From NCBI RefSeq assembly GCF_028583425.1, contig NC_072801.1:17318001-17382000 (forward strand): DNA of 64,000 nucleotides, written 5' to 3'. The position numbers and the translations under genes are program-made. The DNA comes from Eublepharis macularius (taxonomy: Eukaryota; Chordata; Lepidosauria; Squamata; Eublepharidae). Below the pieces are notes generated by a model, which saw only the letters and a program-made list of their open reading frames with translations, was not told the DNA's origin and did not search any database. Each line of letters starts with the position of its first letter. The stretch's first letter is position 1. This document shows, one piece after another, positions 22,401-33,902 of this stretch.

Positions 22401-22750
22401 GGTGCATTGGACTTCACAGGTCCTCCCTGTCTTCTACACTGCAAGGTAGTGGGACCTGATTGGTAAAAAGCCCCATCTGAGTCCCTCCTGAATGCCTCAC
22501 AGGACCAGCATTCCACAACTGAAACATCACCACAGAAAGCAGGCCTTGCTTCAGTAGAGTAGGATTTCCAATACTCGTCTTGTCTGGCAGGGAGGTTGAT
22601 GGGAAGAGTGGGTATGACAAACCAGCACTACAAATGAATTGTGCTTGGAGACAAATCACCAGCCAATGGAAAATACTGAAAATGCTGATAAGCCAGGCAT
22701 TTCTATCAAGCTTCTGCTGCAAGCTGAGGCAGCCTCGCCAAGCAATCCAA

Positions 22751-22941
22751 GGCCGTTTCCACTCGTCTTACCTTCTGTTAGAACATCGCAGAAGACAGCA
22801 TCTTCACATGCAAAATTGCGCCAGGAAGATGCTGTCATCTGAGATTTTTGCATGAAATCGCGTCTTCCTGACACGGTTTCGTGCGAGAAGACACTGTCTT
22901 CCGCAATGTTCTGGCAGAAGGTAAGACGTGTGGAAATGGCC
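22751..22941. mobile_element. Long-foldback MITE, copy B, TSD CAA
   Basis: Left end GGCCGTTTCCACTCGTCTTA pairs with right end TAAGACGTGTGGAAATGGCC. The outer 55 bp of the arms are nearly identical and the inner arms are more diverged. Flanked by CAA on both sides (22748-22750, 22942-22944). Core ATTGCGCCAGGAAGA present. A 3-bp duplication would fit PIF/Harbinger. Confidence 0.8.
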
Positions 22942-22995
22942 CAAGTCTTCGTTGGAGAGTTCAAAGAAACATCAAGATTTGTACCTACTGGTTAA

Positions 22996-23235
22996 TTAGA
23001 ACCAGTATAGCGTAGTGGTTAGAGTGTGGGAGTAGGATCTGGGAGACCCTGGATTCTTATCCTGCCATGGAAGCTCACTGGCTGACTTTGGACCCATCAC
23101 GCTCTCTCAGCCTCACCTATCACAGAGGGTTATTGTTATGAGGGTAATATGGAGGAGGGAATTAAAATGGTGTAAGCTGCTTTGAGCCCTGCTGGGAGAA
23201 AAGCAAGGTATAAATATCTAAGTAAATAAACAAAC
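22996..23235 (+). mobile_element. tRNA-derived SINE (Sauria-type)
   Basis: Head AGCGTAGTGGTTAGAGTGTG, middle GGAAGCTCACTGGCTGACTT, body CACAGAGGGTTATTGTTATG, tail AAGTAAATAAAC. The B-box region has drifted (GGATTCTTATCC). Confidence 0.85.
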
Positions 23236-23464
23236 ATTGTGGCCAGAAAGGGCAACTGCCGCAGTTAGGTACATTTTAATTTGGATGTCTTTCAAGCATC
23301 CTTCCAAAGAATGGCCTTGAGAGAGGAAGGCGCGGTGTTCTGCAAAGGACAAACAATACCAAGTTTTTTAAAAAATTATTCTAAAGATCCCCCACAACAA
23401 GTTTTTCTTTACTGAGTGCAGACTAATGAACCAAACCCAGCCATCTTTTAAAACTGATGACGAT

Positions 23465-23710
23465 CAGGGCTTTTTTTCAGGGGGAACTCGGGGGAATGGA
23501 GTTCCGGCACCTCTTGAAAATGGTCACATGGCTGGTGGCCCCGCCCCCTGATCTCCAGACAGAGGGGAGTTTAAATTGCCCTCGCGCGGAAGGCAATCTC
23601 AACTCCCCTCTGTCTGGAGATCAGGGGGCAGGGCCACCAGCCATGTGACCATTTTCTCTGAGGGCAACCCACTGAGTTCCACCACCTCTTTTCCCAGAAA
23701 AAAAGCCCTG
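23465..23710. mobile_element. hAT MITE (CAGGGCTTTTTT family)
   Basis: Ends CAGGGCTTTTTTTCAGG / AAAAAAAGCCCTG. Flanking octamers ATGACGAT and ATTATGAT match at 6 of 8. The centre is shorter than in 13322-13578. Confidence 0.88.
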
Positions 23711-23714
23711 ATTA

Positions 23715-24480
23715 TGATGATGATGAATTCTCCAAGTGTAGGATTTTTCATAAAAGGATGAAGTTCAGCATTTGGGTGGTGTAATTATTACCATATGAAG
23801 CCAGCCCAGCATTGAATAAGGTAACTTCTGTCAGAGGATGACTAAATTGTGAGTGTCAGGAAAACGATTCCCTCCCCAAGTGCTAGAAAATTATGTACCT
23901 AATTCTCGATTTCGGTACACAGTGAGGGCTGAGCATGAATAATGTATCCGCAGCTCGACATCTCAAGTATAGAGGGAATATTTTAAATGTTTAATTATTC
24001 AAATGAAGGAATTAACTTACTGCGCTTCTCTTGCAGTTCTGTCAGTGACTCCAAACTTATGGGGGGAGGAGGTATTGAGTAATAAAGAGAGGGTGTTATA
24101 ATAAAGAGGAGAGAATTAATGATGGGGAAATTTATAGTGAGATGGGGGGAAATCCCTTAAGTTCTGAGAGAAAAGGTGAGGAGGATCAGAGATGCAGTTA
24201 GGTAGCCCTTTTGGCAATTACTGTGTATAACAACAATGCTGTTTCCAGAGTTCAACATCCTGAACATACTGGTTTTGATTTTTTTTAAAAAAGTAAACAC
24301 AAATTTCTAGCCCTCAGGACAAAAATAGAACAGAAAAGACAGAGCCAAGAGAGGGAACTAACAGGACATGGGGCAGGATTGTTACCAAAGGAGTAACGAG
24401 CAGATTTACTTTGTCCAATTTTGTTATTGTTAATCGAAATTTACTCTGTGCAGTGTTCAATTCCTCCTTCATTCTGGTTT
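23715..24480. other. No recognised feature
   Basis: AT-rich, no gene or known repeat recognised. Confidence 0.45.
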
Positions 24481-24486
24481 AAGCAT

Positions 24487-24690
24487 GAGAATTTTAAAAC
24501 CTTGAGCGATTCAACACATCCCGGCATAGCACTATACTCGCACAACGAGGACGTCTTCCTGGCACAATTTCTAACATCATTGAGCCTTGCTCTTGAGGTG
24601 CAGTGACGTCAGAAATTGCGCCAGGAAGATGCCCTCGTTACACGAGTATAGCACTATGCTGGGACGTGCGGAATCGCCCGTTGATTCCAG
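24487..24690. mobile_element. Long-foldback MITE, copy D
   Basis: GCGATTCAACACATCCCGGC pairs with GCTGGGACGTGCGGAATCGC. Inner arms ATAGCACTATACTCG / CGAGTATAGCACTAT and the core GTCTTCCTGGCACAATTTCT / AGAAATTGCGCCAGGAAGAT pair. The central loop includes TGACGTCA-type sequence. Confidence 0.75.
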
Positions 24691-24965
24691 AATTACAGCA
24701 TGCATATTCACGTTTAGTTCCTTCATGTCTTTCTCCCTCTCTGCATTTTTGATGTACTCTTCTGCATTGCTGAAAAACACGGCCCAAAAAATGTTAGCTA
24801 AAATATTGGCATGAGTGGCTTAACCATTTGTTATTCAAATTTCAAGCCCCACTATGCTGTACATTCCAATTCTTTAGAAGTCAGATTTCTAATCGGAATA
24901 GATGTCTCTAACGTTTATGCATGTAAAATATACACACTTGAATGCTAAAGCTCTACTCACTGCAG

Positions 24966-25690
24966 TACTTGACATAGAAAACTTTAAAAGGGGATTAAAC
25001 AAATTCATGGGGGATAGGTCTTTCAGTGGCTACGAGCCATGGTGACTAAAGACAACCTGTCAGTCTATGGAAGACAGGATATGTTGAAGCTGACTCCCAA
25101 CCCTTGCAGCAAGAAATCCAGGCTCTTGAGAAAAAGGGTTTTATTGAAATATCTAGGCTTCGCCATACATATGTCCATAGGATACACAGAAGCAATTAAA
25201 GGCGTCTGGCTGTACACAGGTTCCGTGTTAAGAATGACGCACTGAATACATGATCCACTATAACTACCCCTCTACATGCCCCCCACCCGCTTAGCCCATC
25301 AAGCAGGAACGTAATCAGTAGCAGGATGGGAGTATCGGGATGGAGATGCCCCAAGGCCGCTGTGGCGAGCCATCCGAGATAAGGTCCCCACCGTACTGGA
25401 ATCTGGAAAGCAACAGGGGAACAGGAGCACGAGGCTATTGCAACATACTAGCTAGATTGTGGGACAGTATGGAGGGACTATGGGCAACAGACCTGACACA
25501 ACCTCCACATTCAGATGCAGCAAACCTCTGAGTCCCAGTGCTAGGATGCAGCATCAGGGGAAGGCCTCAACCTTTACACCCTGTTGTCAGCCCTCCATAA
25601 TAACAGGTTGGCTGCTATGTGAGATGGGACGCTGGACTAGATGGACTTCTGGTTTGATCCACCAGGGCTCTTACGTTCTTATTCTTGGCA
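24966..25690 (+). mobile_element. CR1 LINE 3' end, interrupted by a solo LTR
   Basis: ACAAATTCATGGGGGATAGG, then GGCTACGAGCCATGGTGACT, resumes after the LTR with CCTCCACATTCAGATGCAGC and ends GGACTAGATGGACTTCTGGT / TTTGATCCACCAGGGCTCTT. This is the CR1 3' untranslated region of reptiles and birds. Confidence 0.8.
25058..25498 (-). mobile_element. Solo LTR, 441 bp, TSD CAACC
   Basis: Bounded by TGTCAG...CTGACA with exact 5-bp repeats CAACC at 25053-25057 and 25499-25503, inside a CR1 tail. Reading the minus strand places AATAAA near 25140, about 85 bp from the LTR end, as expected for a polyadenylation site. No internal viral sequence remains. Confidence 0.85.
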
Positions 25691-25694
25691 TGGG

Positions 25695-26760
25695 AATCAT
25701 GTGTACAATGCCCTTGTTTTCATCTGTGAAATATTAAGAGGAGTAAAGATTTTCTTTGCCTTCCCTTTAGTGATCTTGACATACCAGTGATGCCCTGATC
25801 TGGCACTCATGCATTTTAAAGTGCCTGGTGAAATGCAAAATCCAGTTTGAATATTTATGCTGAAATCATCAGGGAGTCAAGCCCATTCATCCCGACACCT
25901 GCATGGTGCCACTGGCAATACAGCATGCATGGTTGCACCTCGGCGATTTCCAAGGTGAGAGTGCGCCTGACATCTCTGCTGGAAGGCAAGGACAGTGAAG
26001 CCACAACTGAGCTCATCTGTCAAGAAATATTTGAAACTCGTGTACCTAAGGGGAAGCCAAATTAAACTGGAAATTGAATTGTAAAAGCTTGTTTAATTTA
26101 GAAATGTATTTTGAGATGGAGTGTTAGCACAGAAGGGAGTTGGCCAAATAGTTGAGCGATTTAAATTATGCAAGAGGAGAGCGAGGGGGAAAGCTTCGCT
26201 ATTGTTTGGCTGCTACAGCAACTTTTTTCACTGCCTTCCTACAAGAGACCCAATCAGGGCTGGCATCAAGGGTCAGCAGCCCAGGGCAGCTGCTGAAACT
26301 CACAGCCTAGCCAAGGACCTCTGTCGGAACAAAATCATCTGGCTCATCTACTCCCACCAGGAACATGGAAATCTCTGCTTCCTTCCATTTCATAGCCTTT
26401 TGGTTTGCCAATTGCACAATGCTAGCTGAAATTTCACAAGGCGAGGTACAGAAACAGGGGTAGGGATACGCAGCATTTCCTGTGCCAATGGTTAAAAAAA
26501 ATTCAGAGTGCTGAATTCTTTTCCCCCCCTCTCCATAGATAATCAGAAGTATAATCACTGATAGAAAAACCTAACAAGATCTATACCCACGATTGTAACA
26601 GACAAAAGTTATGGAATACTGTTTTGGCTTTGCTTGGAATTGGTATGACCTGGGTACAGAATTCTGCTGGTGTCAAAAGAGCTAAGCACTAACACACAGC
26701 CTTACTATACAACACAATCCTACCCTGCCCCTCTTCCAAGGAGCTCAGGGGAGGCACACA
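25695..26760. other. No recognised feature
   Basis: About 1 kb, no gene or known repeat recognised on either strand. Confidence 0.45.
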
Positions 26761-26762
26761 TG

Positions 26763-26942
26763 GGCTGAATCCACACACCCACGGAGCGTCCCGGCGTTGC
26801 GCTAAATGTTCGCTAAACACCCGGAAGTGTAGTGTCTTTCTAGCGCAATTCAGAAATTGCGCTAGAAAGACGCTATACTTCCAGGTGTTTAGCAAACATT
26901 TAGCGCAACGCCGGGACGCTCCATGGGTATGTGGATTCAGCC
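26763..26942. mobile_element. Long-foldback MITE, copy E, TSD ATG
   Basis: GGCTGAATCCACACACCCAC pairs with the right end GTGGATTCAGCC. Arms of about 85 bp are almost perfect (AGCGTCCCGGCGTTGCGCTA / TAGCGCAACGCCGGGACGCT). Flanked by ATG (26760-26762 and 26943-26945). The arm sequence is unlike copies A-C apart from the CCACAC end and the core TAGCGCAATT. Confidence 0.85.
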
Positions 26943-27221
26943 ATGGTTCTCTCCTCCTTCATTTTATCCTTACAACCCTGTGGGGTAAGTTAAATTGAAA
27001 GACTGACCTGTGGTGTTCAGCTGACACCATGATGTCACTTCTGGCACAACCCCCTGGAAGTGACATCAGGGCATTAGTGCAATGCTAATCAGTCACCCAT
27101 TATTTTCCCTGCAGGTCAGCAAGCAGCAGGATGACTAGAGTTGCTGGTGGCATGTCTTCCATGAAACCTGGCAACCCTATGTGAAACAAATATCACCCAG
27201 TGTCCTTCATGGCAGAGCCCC

Positions 27222-27495
27222 GTGGCGCAGAGTGGTAAACTACAGTACTGCAGCCCAAGCTCTGCTCACGACCTGAGTTCGATCCTGGCGGAAGCTGGGT
27301 TCAAGTAGCCGGCTCAAGGTTGACTCAGCCTTCCATCCTTCCGAGGTTGGTAAAATAAGTACCCAGTTTCCAGGGGGTAAAGTGTAGATGACTGGGGAAG
27401 GCAATGGCAAACCACCTCATAATAAAAGGTCTGCCAAGAAAATGTCCTGATGTGACATCCCCCTATGGGTAAGTAATGACTCGATGCTTTACTTT
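27222..27495 (+). mobile_element. tRNA-derived SINE, third family
   Basis: AGCCCCGTGGCGCAGAGTGG (A box) and GAGTTCGATCCTG (B box), then CTTCCATCCTTCCGAGGTTG and GACTGGGGAAGGCAATGGCA, ending TGACTCGATGCTTTA. The only full copy of this family in the window. Confidence 0.85.
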
Positions 27496-27777
27496 TATCT
27501 ACACAAGCACTAGGGTGAATTGCAGTTTCAGGTAGGTAGTCGTGTTGGTCTGCAGACAAAGAGCAAGATCCAGGTAGACTAGCACCTTAAAGACTAACTA
27601 GATTTCCAGGGGGTGAGCTTTTGAGAATCAAAGCTCCCTTCGTCAGATACGTGGAATGGAAAAAGGAAGGAATCTTTATAATCCAGAGGTTGAGAAGGTT
27701 GTTGTAAACTAGAAACAAAGCCCATTGTGTTTAACAGTACAATGGGCTCTAGCAGGGCCTTGGGAGGGCATGCGCCG

Positions 27778-28090
27778 CCCCAGCAGCATTCCTGTGCTCC
27801 ACAGCGGGCTGATTTCAGTCTCAAATGGGCCAAAGTTGGGCTGGTGCAGAGTGTGGGAGCACTCCAGTGCCGGTTGCACCATCCTGGCAGCGTTCCTGAG
27901 CCCCACACCAGACCAATTTGGCCTCAAACGGGCAGAAATTGAGCTAGTGTGGAACGCAGGAGCACTCCAGGGACCATTATGATGTCCCAGCAGCATTCCT
28001 GTGCTCTGCACCAGCCAGATTTGGCTTCAAATGGGCGGAAATTGGGCCGGTGCAGAGAGCAGCCGCACTCCATGGCCTGTTGTGACACTC
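27778..28090. repeat. Three tandem units of about 105 bp
   Basis: Units begin at about 27778, 27883 and 27986, each with CAGCAGCATTCCTG-like start, CAAATGGGC-like middle and GGTGCAGAG/GAGCACTCCAG end. GC-rich and about 15-25% diverged. Surrounding GC-rich sequence (to about 28400) is unassigned; frames through it are not recognisable proteins. Confidence 0.75.
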
Positions 28091-28552
28091 CAGCCTGCTC
28101 AGGGCATGCTGAGGGCCAGGCCGGCGTGGCGGATCTCCCCTGTGCTTCGGCGGCTGCAGTAGCACAATCTTCTGGAGACTCCCCAAGGAGGCTGCTGCAG
28201 TGATGGAGAAGGCCAGTGTGGGAGCGCAGCCCTCCCCGCCCTCTTGCTGGGCGGTAGCGCTGGATCACACTGGGCCTTCCCATGGCCTCTGCAGAGCCTT
28301 GGGAGGGGTGCACTGGTCCTCCTTGCCCTCTCCTAAGCAAGCTGTATTGGCCATGATGCTTTATCCTTGCACAGGCCAGAGTGCTCCTGTGCGGGGATAA
28401 AAAGTGAGTCATCATCAATACAGCTTCAGCAATCTTGTTTTATAATTTTCCTTTGATGTTTCTCTGCTTTTAAGTCAGCAGTGGAATGTCCTGGGAGATT
28501 AAAATGTTTTCCCACTGGTTGTTGAATGTTGTGATTTTTTTTCTAATTACCT

Positions 28553-28808
28553 GAGAGCCAGTTTGGTTTAGTGGTTAAGAGCGCGGGACTCTAATCTGGA
28601 GAGCCGGGTTTGATTCCCCACTCCTCTACTTGAAGCCAGCTGGGTGACCTTGGGCTAGTCACAGTTCTCTGGAGCTCTCTCAGCCCCACCCACCTCACAG
28701 AGTGTTTTGTTGTGGGGATAATAGTAACATACTTTGTAAACTGCTCTGAGTGGGCATTAAGTTGTCCTGAAGGGTGGTATATAAATCGAATGTTATTATT
28801 ATTATTAT
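28553..28808 (+). mobile_element. tRNA-derived SINE with (ATT)n tail
   Basis: AGAGCCAGTTTGGTTTAGTG head, GGGTTTGATTCCCC B box, GGTGACCTTGGGCTAGTCAC middle, CTGAAGGGTGGTATATAAAT body, then ATT repeats. Same subfamily as 49116 and 60482. Inserted in a Penelope remnant. Confidence 0.92.
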
Positions 28809-28817
28809 TATATCAGA

Positions 28818-29051
28818 TTAATGTCCATTCATTCTTTTACAAAGATACTGACCTGTTTGTGCAATATAGAGAGTTGACGGGCATTGCTGACTCTTGATAG
28901 CGTATATAATGCTGGAAGATGAACAAGTGAATGAGCCTGAGATGGTATAGCTGGTGCTATTAGGTCCAGAGATTATGTTGTTGGAGTGAATATGGGGACA
29001 GAGATGGCATCTTGGTGTATTGAGGGCCCTGGTCCCAGAGTTCATGTCCAT
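28818..29051 (-). pseudogene. Penelope GIY-YIG endonuclease remnant
   Basis: The frame carries IIYAIKSQQCPSTLYIAQTGQ then LCKRMNGH, the GIY-YIG region of Penelope-like retroelements. The expected YIG is YIA here, so a core residue is changed. The frame is cut by the SINE immediately downstream. Confidence 0.75.
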
Positions 29052-30190
29052 GTTGGGAATTACATTGTTGTGAGTGAGGAATTATTTAAGGTTGGGGGCT
29101 GTTGGGGGGCAAGAAAAGGTTTGCCTCCTAATGCCTGTGAGAGAGCAGTATCATTGTCCAGCTTCGGTTGTGGGTCATTCATAATATGTTGAACTGGTTT
29201 GAGCTGGGAGCTGTATGTGTCTACTAGTGGTGTTCTATTGTTGTTTATTTGGGCATCCAGTGGGTGCTGAAATTCCAGAAATCTCTGTTGTAGATCCTGC
29301 AGATGAAAATCTCTGTCAGAGGGACTTGAGCATATGTGGCTGTAGCATAGAACTTGGTGCAGAGAATGGATTGTTTTGCTTGTTTGGGATGAATTGGGTG
29401 AATTGTAGTTCGTTTCTTCAACATAAACTGGATTTTGAATCTGGGATCAAACCAGGCTAGGCAATCCTCAGCACACGTACTAAACAGTAACAGTGTGCTG
29501 GGTTCACACAAGGCCTGCCTCCCCCAAAGTTATTGAGGTAAGCTGCCTGAGGCACTTGCAGATTGGTCAGCAGTATGGGAGAGGGTGATAGCAAGATTTA
29601 GTCCCCTATTCAACATCTGGATCCATGCAGCTGGCAGCTGGGTTTGAAGCAAGTGCCCGAAGTGCTGGCAGGCCCACTGAGGCTCAGTTTTCCTGCAGGT
29701 ATGCCTGGCCAAGGACCACTCTCGCCCCACTTTTGTTTGCGAAAACACAAACATCTTCACAGGTAGATGTGGCATTTTTTTCCTGGCAGGCCCCAAAGGT
29801 TGCCTGTCCCTGGATTAAACCATGGTTAAGAATCCAGGTCTGGATAGAAGATTTTGGATGCCCAAGCAGCCATCCCTACCCTCCTTCTCTCCATTTCAGA
29901 ATCGAGTTGCAGAAATGCTCATACATAATCTCGAGAAGTCAAGCTGTATGTTCAGAGACAGAACTGACGCCATTTACCTAGACTTCCTTGCCTTTTGTTG
30001 AACAGATCACGCCTCTCCTGTCTGCACACTATTAAGATCCATATGCCCATTTGATGACAATGAAGATGTCTACAGACAGTACGAGCCCATCTGGAAAAGT
30101 GGTACTTGGGTTAATTTGCCAGTTTTTGATGTTTTATCATAAAAGTAAAAAGTGATTATCCCCAAACATTAGGAAGGTTTGCTATATATA

Positions 30191-30317
30191 AAGAAGAATC
30201 GTATATGTCACCCTGAACTCTCTCTCTAGATATATATCTATATCTATATATCTAGAGAGAGCGCACACCCTGAACTCTGTCTCCAGTGAATTCAGGGTGA
30301 CATATACGATTCTTCTT
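30191..30317. repeat. Perfect 27-bp inverted repeat with inner palindrome
   Basis: Arms 30191-30217 and 30291-30317 (starting AAGAAGAATCGTATATGTCA) are exact inverted copies. Inside, CTCTAGATATATA...TATATCTAGAGAG forms a second inverted pair, and CACCCTGAACTCT occurs twice in direct orientation. No family recognised. Confidence 0.9.
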
Positions 30318-30543
30318 TTCCATCCCCACAACACCCCAGTGAGGTAGGCTGTGCTGAGAGAGAGCACAGGACTGGGAACTCCACACCCCACATCACGCAC
30401 ACGCAGATTTCTAGGCAATAAAACACACAGCTATGCCTCCTGTGTGATGCAACTGCTCAACGCCTTTGCCAGGCTGTGAACCAGGGCTGATGTCAGCTGC
30501 GCTACCGGGGGAGGGGGGAGTGAATAGCCTGGTGATGAACCAG

Positions 30544-31050
30544 CAGCCACCTGGTTCATCCCCGTTTGGGTCAAACCAGGTGGCTGAAATAGGGTTTCCA
30601 GCTGCAGGTTGTGAAACGCCTGGAGATTTGAGGGGGTGGAGCCTGGAGAAGTCAGGGTTTGGGGAGAGTGGGCCCCTCAACAAGCTATAATGCCATAGAC
30701 TCTGCCTTTCCAAGTAGCCATTTTCTCCAGGGCAACTGATCCCTGTGGCCTGGACATCTGTTGCAATTCCTGGAGATCTCCAGCCACCACCTGGAAGCTG
30801 GCAACCCAAGGCTGGAGCCCTGTGAGGCTGGTAGCTGCCCGGTTCACCCCCTTTGGGCCCGGACCAAGTGGCTGGCTAGTGCAGGGGTGGGGGTGGGAGA
30901 GGGAAGAAAGGAGGCAGGGAGAAGTCAGGCAGGAGAAGGCTGGCAGGCACAGGATGTGTGGAGGCAATCAGACAGCGTGGTGCGCTCCTGCACCTGCCAG
31001 CTACCCAGCCCCATTTGGGGTGAACCGAGCGGCTGGAGGTGCAGGGAGGG
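30544..31050. repeat. Three related hairpin modules
   Basis: CAGCCACCTGGTT / AACCAGGTGGCTG (30544-30586) is an exact 13-bp stem. Related modules are at about 30826-30875 (GCTGCCCGGTTCACCCCCTT) and 30995-31045 (CATTTGGGGTGAACCGAGCG). The TA MITE at 30591-30807 lies between the first two. Confidence 0.5.
30591..30807 (-). mobile_element. GGGTTGCCA foldback MITE
   Basis: GGGTTTCCAGCTGCAGG start and GGAAGCTGGCAACCC end, with the family interior CCATTTTCTCCAGGGCAACT. Opposite orientation to 41838-42057. Confidence 0.8.
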
Positions 31051-31674
31051 AGAGGAGCAGGCAGGGTGGCCTCTCACCTTTCATCCCCTCTAGGGGCGCA
31101 CGGGAGCACGCCTGCACAGTGGAGTTGAGTTGTTGGGAACACCCTTTTTCCTTTATAAGTATAGATGCTGCAAATCAAATTCCACCGGAGCCCATGGACT
31201 GACAGTGGCAGATGGAGGGAGCAAGATCATAAACTACCCCACCCACCTCCCATCAGAATATTTCTTTTTAACGTTTGGTAGTGAATGTGTTTTACATTTT
31301 TAGATTTTTTTTAAAAAAAGAGAGAGACAGGGAAATTCTTCAGGACAAGATGTGGAGTCCTGGTCAAGATGTTTCAAATGGTGCTAGATTCAAGCTACTC
31401 GCCTTTTTTCGGCAATGGGACCTAAATAAAAAGGATTGTGTGGGTTCTACTTTGGCAGATTTTCCTTGGGACCTGTCCAGCTGCTAACGACTTCTTTCTA
31501 CCTTACCGACAATGTAAATAGGACCCTACCCAAGTTTGCAGCTATTGGTGCACAGACACACCCACCTCTGGGAACCTTTTCTCTACTCCTCGCCCTCAGC
31601 TATGCACATGATGTGCTAGATGTCTGGCCGTTACTGTGAAAGTGCAATACTGTGAGAGAGACACATGTCATCCT

Positions 31675-31905
31675 TAGCCATAAAGCTGTGTCTGGGCAGT
31701 ACCATTTTAAACTGCAGGGGGCACTCCTATCAGCGGAGGGGGTAAACCTGCAGAAAGAGAACTAGAAACTCAGGTAGAACTTGACTTAATCATTTTCTGT
31801 GTGCAGGGATGTTATGGAGTAACATTCTATGATGTAACCCCCCCCCTCCACTAAAGGCTGATGTGGTACAGTCCAGACACAAGTTGACCATCTCAGTGGG
31901 AACAC
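31675..31905. mobile_element. Foldback MITE (CTGGACTGTACCA family), copy 2
   Basis: CCATAAAGCTGTGTCTGGGC start and ATGTGGTACAGTCCAGACAC end, matching 5023-5222. Confidence 0.55.
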
Positions 31906-31909
31906 GCCT

Positions 31910-32910
31910 TAAGACTGCAGCCCTAAACTAACTCTTGAACTGTGGTCAATCTATTTGATAATCTGAAGTCTAATCCAAAGAAAAATGAAATAAGAGATCA
32001 CCATGTGTATACATTAAAGAAAAACCCCTAGGTTTTACTAAGCACCTGAAGCACAGCATTTTGGATTAAGAGATCCCCCTTAAACATCTGCCTCCTCCGG
32101 GTAAACCCACAGCATGCAAAGGACAATGTTTACAGGGTAAACATTGTTTCCAGCCAAATTTGTTTCCAGCCAAATGGTAATTTGGTAGACAAAGACGAAG
32201 TGGGGTCATTGCAATGCGCTTGCTCCATTACATCATTCCCCTAACTTTCCTCATTACAGTAAATCAAGGCATGTATTATAGGTTTCTTGAACAAATGGAG
32301 CCTGCCCACACTGAATGACTCAGATAAAAATCAATTAGTGTGGATTAGCTGTGGAAACAATCAATGCCAGTTCAGTCCACACCCTAGCAACACACAGGAT
32401 TCTTTCTCATGGCCAAAGGAAAGCAATTAACCTTCCCCCTTTGGTTTTGTGTGCATGTGTGAACAAAGAGCATGTGCAAACGTGTGAACAAATTGGATAA
32501 TTCGCTCCACTGCGATGACTCATTCGCACTTAGAGCATCTCAAGTTGCTTCACTCATTCTCCCATTATCTGAGGAAATTTTGTCCCTGCTAATACTGCCT
32601 AATTAATGCCAAATGGCTGTCACTGTCACCAAAAAAAGAAAGTATTTTCTTACTGAACATCTGGCCGAGATATGTATGTATGAAGTCCACAGCACTACTT
32701 GGCCATCCCACCACGACCCTGATCAGCAAATATCTACGGGTGCTTTTGAATTTCTGCTGCTCTCGCTTGAAACTCATTTTGGTTTCATTTAGCCAGTATG
32801 GGGATCAAACTGCTGAATTTTGGCTTGCGTATCATATTCTGTTTTCCTAACACTTCATTGTTGCGGTTACAATGAACACTTTGAAAAATACATTCGTTTT
32901 ACATCAGTTA
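31910..32910. other. No recognised feature
   Basis: About 1 kb without recognised gene or repeat. Confidence 0.45.
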
Positions 32911-32914
32911 CATA

Positions 32915-33174
32915 CAGGGCTTTTTTTCTGGGAAAAGAAGTGGTGGAGCTCAGTGGGTTGCCCTCAGAAAAAATGGTCACATGGCTGGTGGCCCCGCCCC
33001 CTGATCTCCAGACAGAGGGGAGTTGAGATTGCCCTCCGCGCTGCTGAGCAGTGCGGAGGGCAATCTAAACTCCCCTCTGTCTGGAGATCAGGGGGCGGGG
33101 CCACCAGCCATGTGACCATTTTCAAGAGGTTCTGGAACTCCGTTCCCCTGCTTTCCCCCTGAAAAAAAGCCCTG
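32915..33174. mobile_element. hAT MITE (CAGGGCTTTTTT family), TSD GTTACATA
   Basis: Ends CAGGGCTTTTTTTCTGG / GAAAAAAAGCCCTG. Exact 8-bp repeats GTTACATA at 32907-32914 and 33175-33182. The best-preserved copy in the window, with near-perfect inner palindrome. Confidence 0.95.
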
Positions 33175-33568
33175 GTTACATATAAATGCCGTACCTCCAT
33201 TCAATGCTTTATAAAATAGCAAAAAGCACATAAAAATCAATTGGGAACAGTAGTAACAAAAATGAGTGGATCAAAAGACTCACAGTGACACTCTATAAAA
33301 GGAACAATGGTGCGCTGATAAATCCCGACAGAGTTCCTTGTTTTGATTCTCTGATTCTTCCAGGTGTTTGTTCTGGACTTTATTCTGGTCCTCCTTACAT
33401 ATTAAAACAAGCCATGAAAACAAGCCAGGGACATGGAAACAAAAACAATATAAAGGAACCTAAAATTATAATGATTAAAACAATCCTTAAGATAGAAGCA
33501 GACCATAAAAACAGCATAAAAGAATGGAAACCTCTCATTTATAAGCATGGATAAAATGAAATGCTTTA

Positions 33569-33739
33569 GGCCTTTTTCACACTACTTACTGGCCATGGAA
33601 CATCGCGCCGAGCTCCCAGAACGACAGCGTCTTCCTGGTGCAATTTCGCAGTTCTCGCACGAAATCACACCAGGAAGACACTGTTGTTCCGGGAGCTCGG
33701 TGCAATGTTCCATGGCTGGTAAGCAGTGTGAAAACGGCC
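33569..33739. mobile_element. Long-foldback MITE, copy C
   Basis: GGCCTTTTTCACACTACTTA pairs with AAGCAGTGTGAAAACGGCC. Inner arms CATGGAACATCGCGCCGAGC / GCTCGGTGCAATGTTCCATG and CGTCTTCCTGGTGCAATTTC pair too. Flanks TTA / TAA, so the duplication is unclear. Confidence 0.8.
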
Positions 33740-33902
33740 TAAGTCTAGCAGCTAAAAGACAATAAAATAGGAAGCAGCAGGCAAGCCTCAAGGGGAGGGC
33801 ATTCCCGATGTGAAGTGCTACCACTGAAAGGCCCTGGATGTGAATGCCACCTGCCTCCTCTCTGTAGTTAATGCCAGTGAACCTGGAGAATATCTTAAAT
33901 TC

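Larger units (their letters stand above)
27524..29460 (-). mobile_element. Penelope-like element copy, interrupted
   Basis: Terminus GTTTCAGGTAGGTAGTCGTG at 27524. Coding remnants are on the minus strand from about 28440 to 29460. The copy is broken by the repeat block 27725-28430 and by the SINE at 28553-28808. A decayed GIY-YIG endonuclease segment is at 28818-29051. Confidence 0.7.

Noticed and set aside
27725-28418. GC-rich frames that could suggest an exon
   Set aside because: They run through 105-bp tandem repeats and have no matching splice phase or domain.
32872-33200. Repeated peptides containing SHGWWPRPLISRQRGV-like text at several loci
   Set aside because: Translations of the palindromic hAT MITE, identical on both strands because of the inverted arms.
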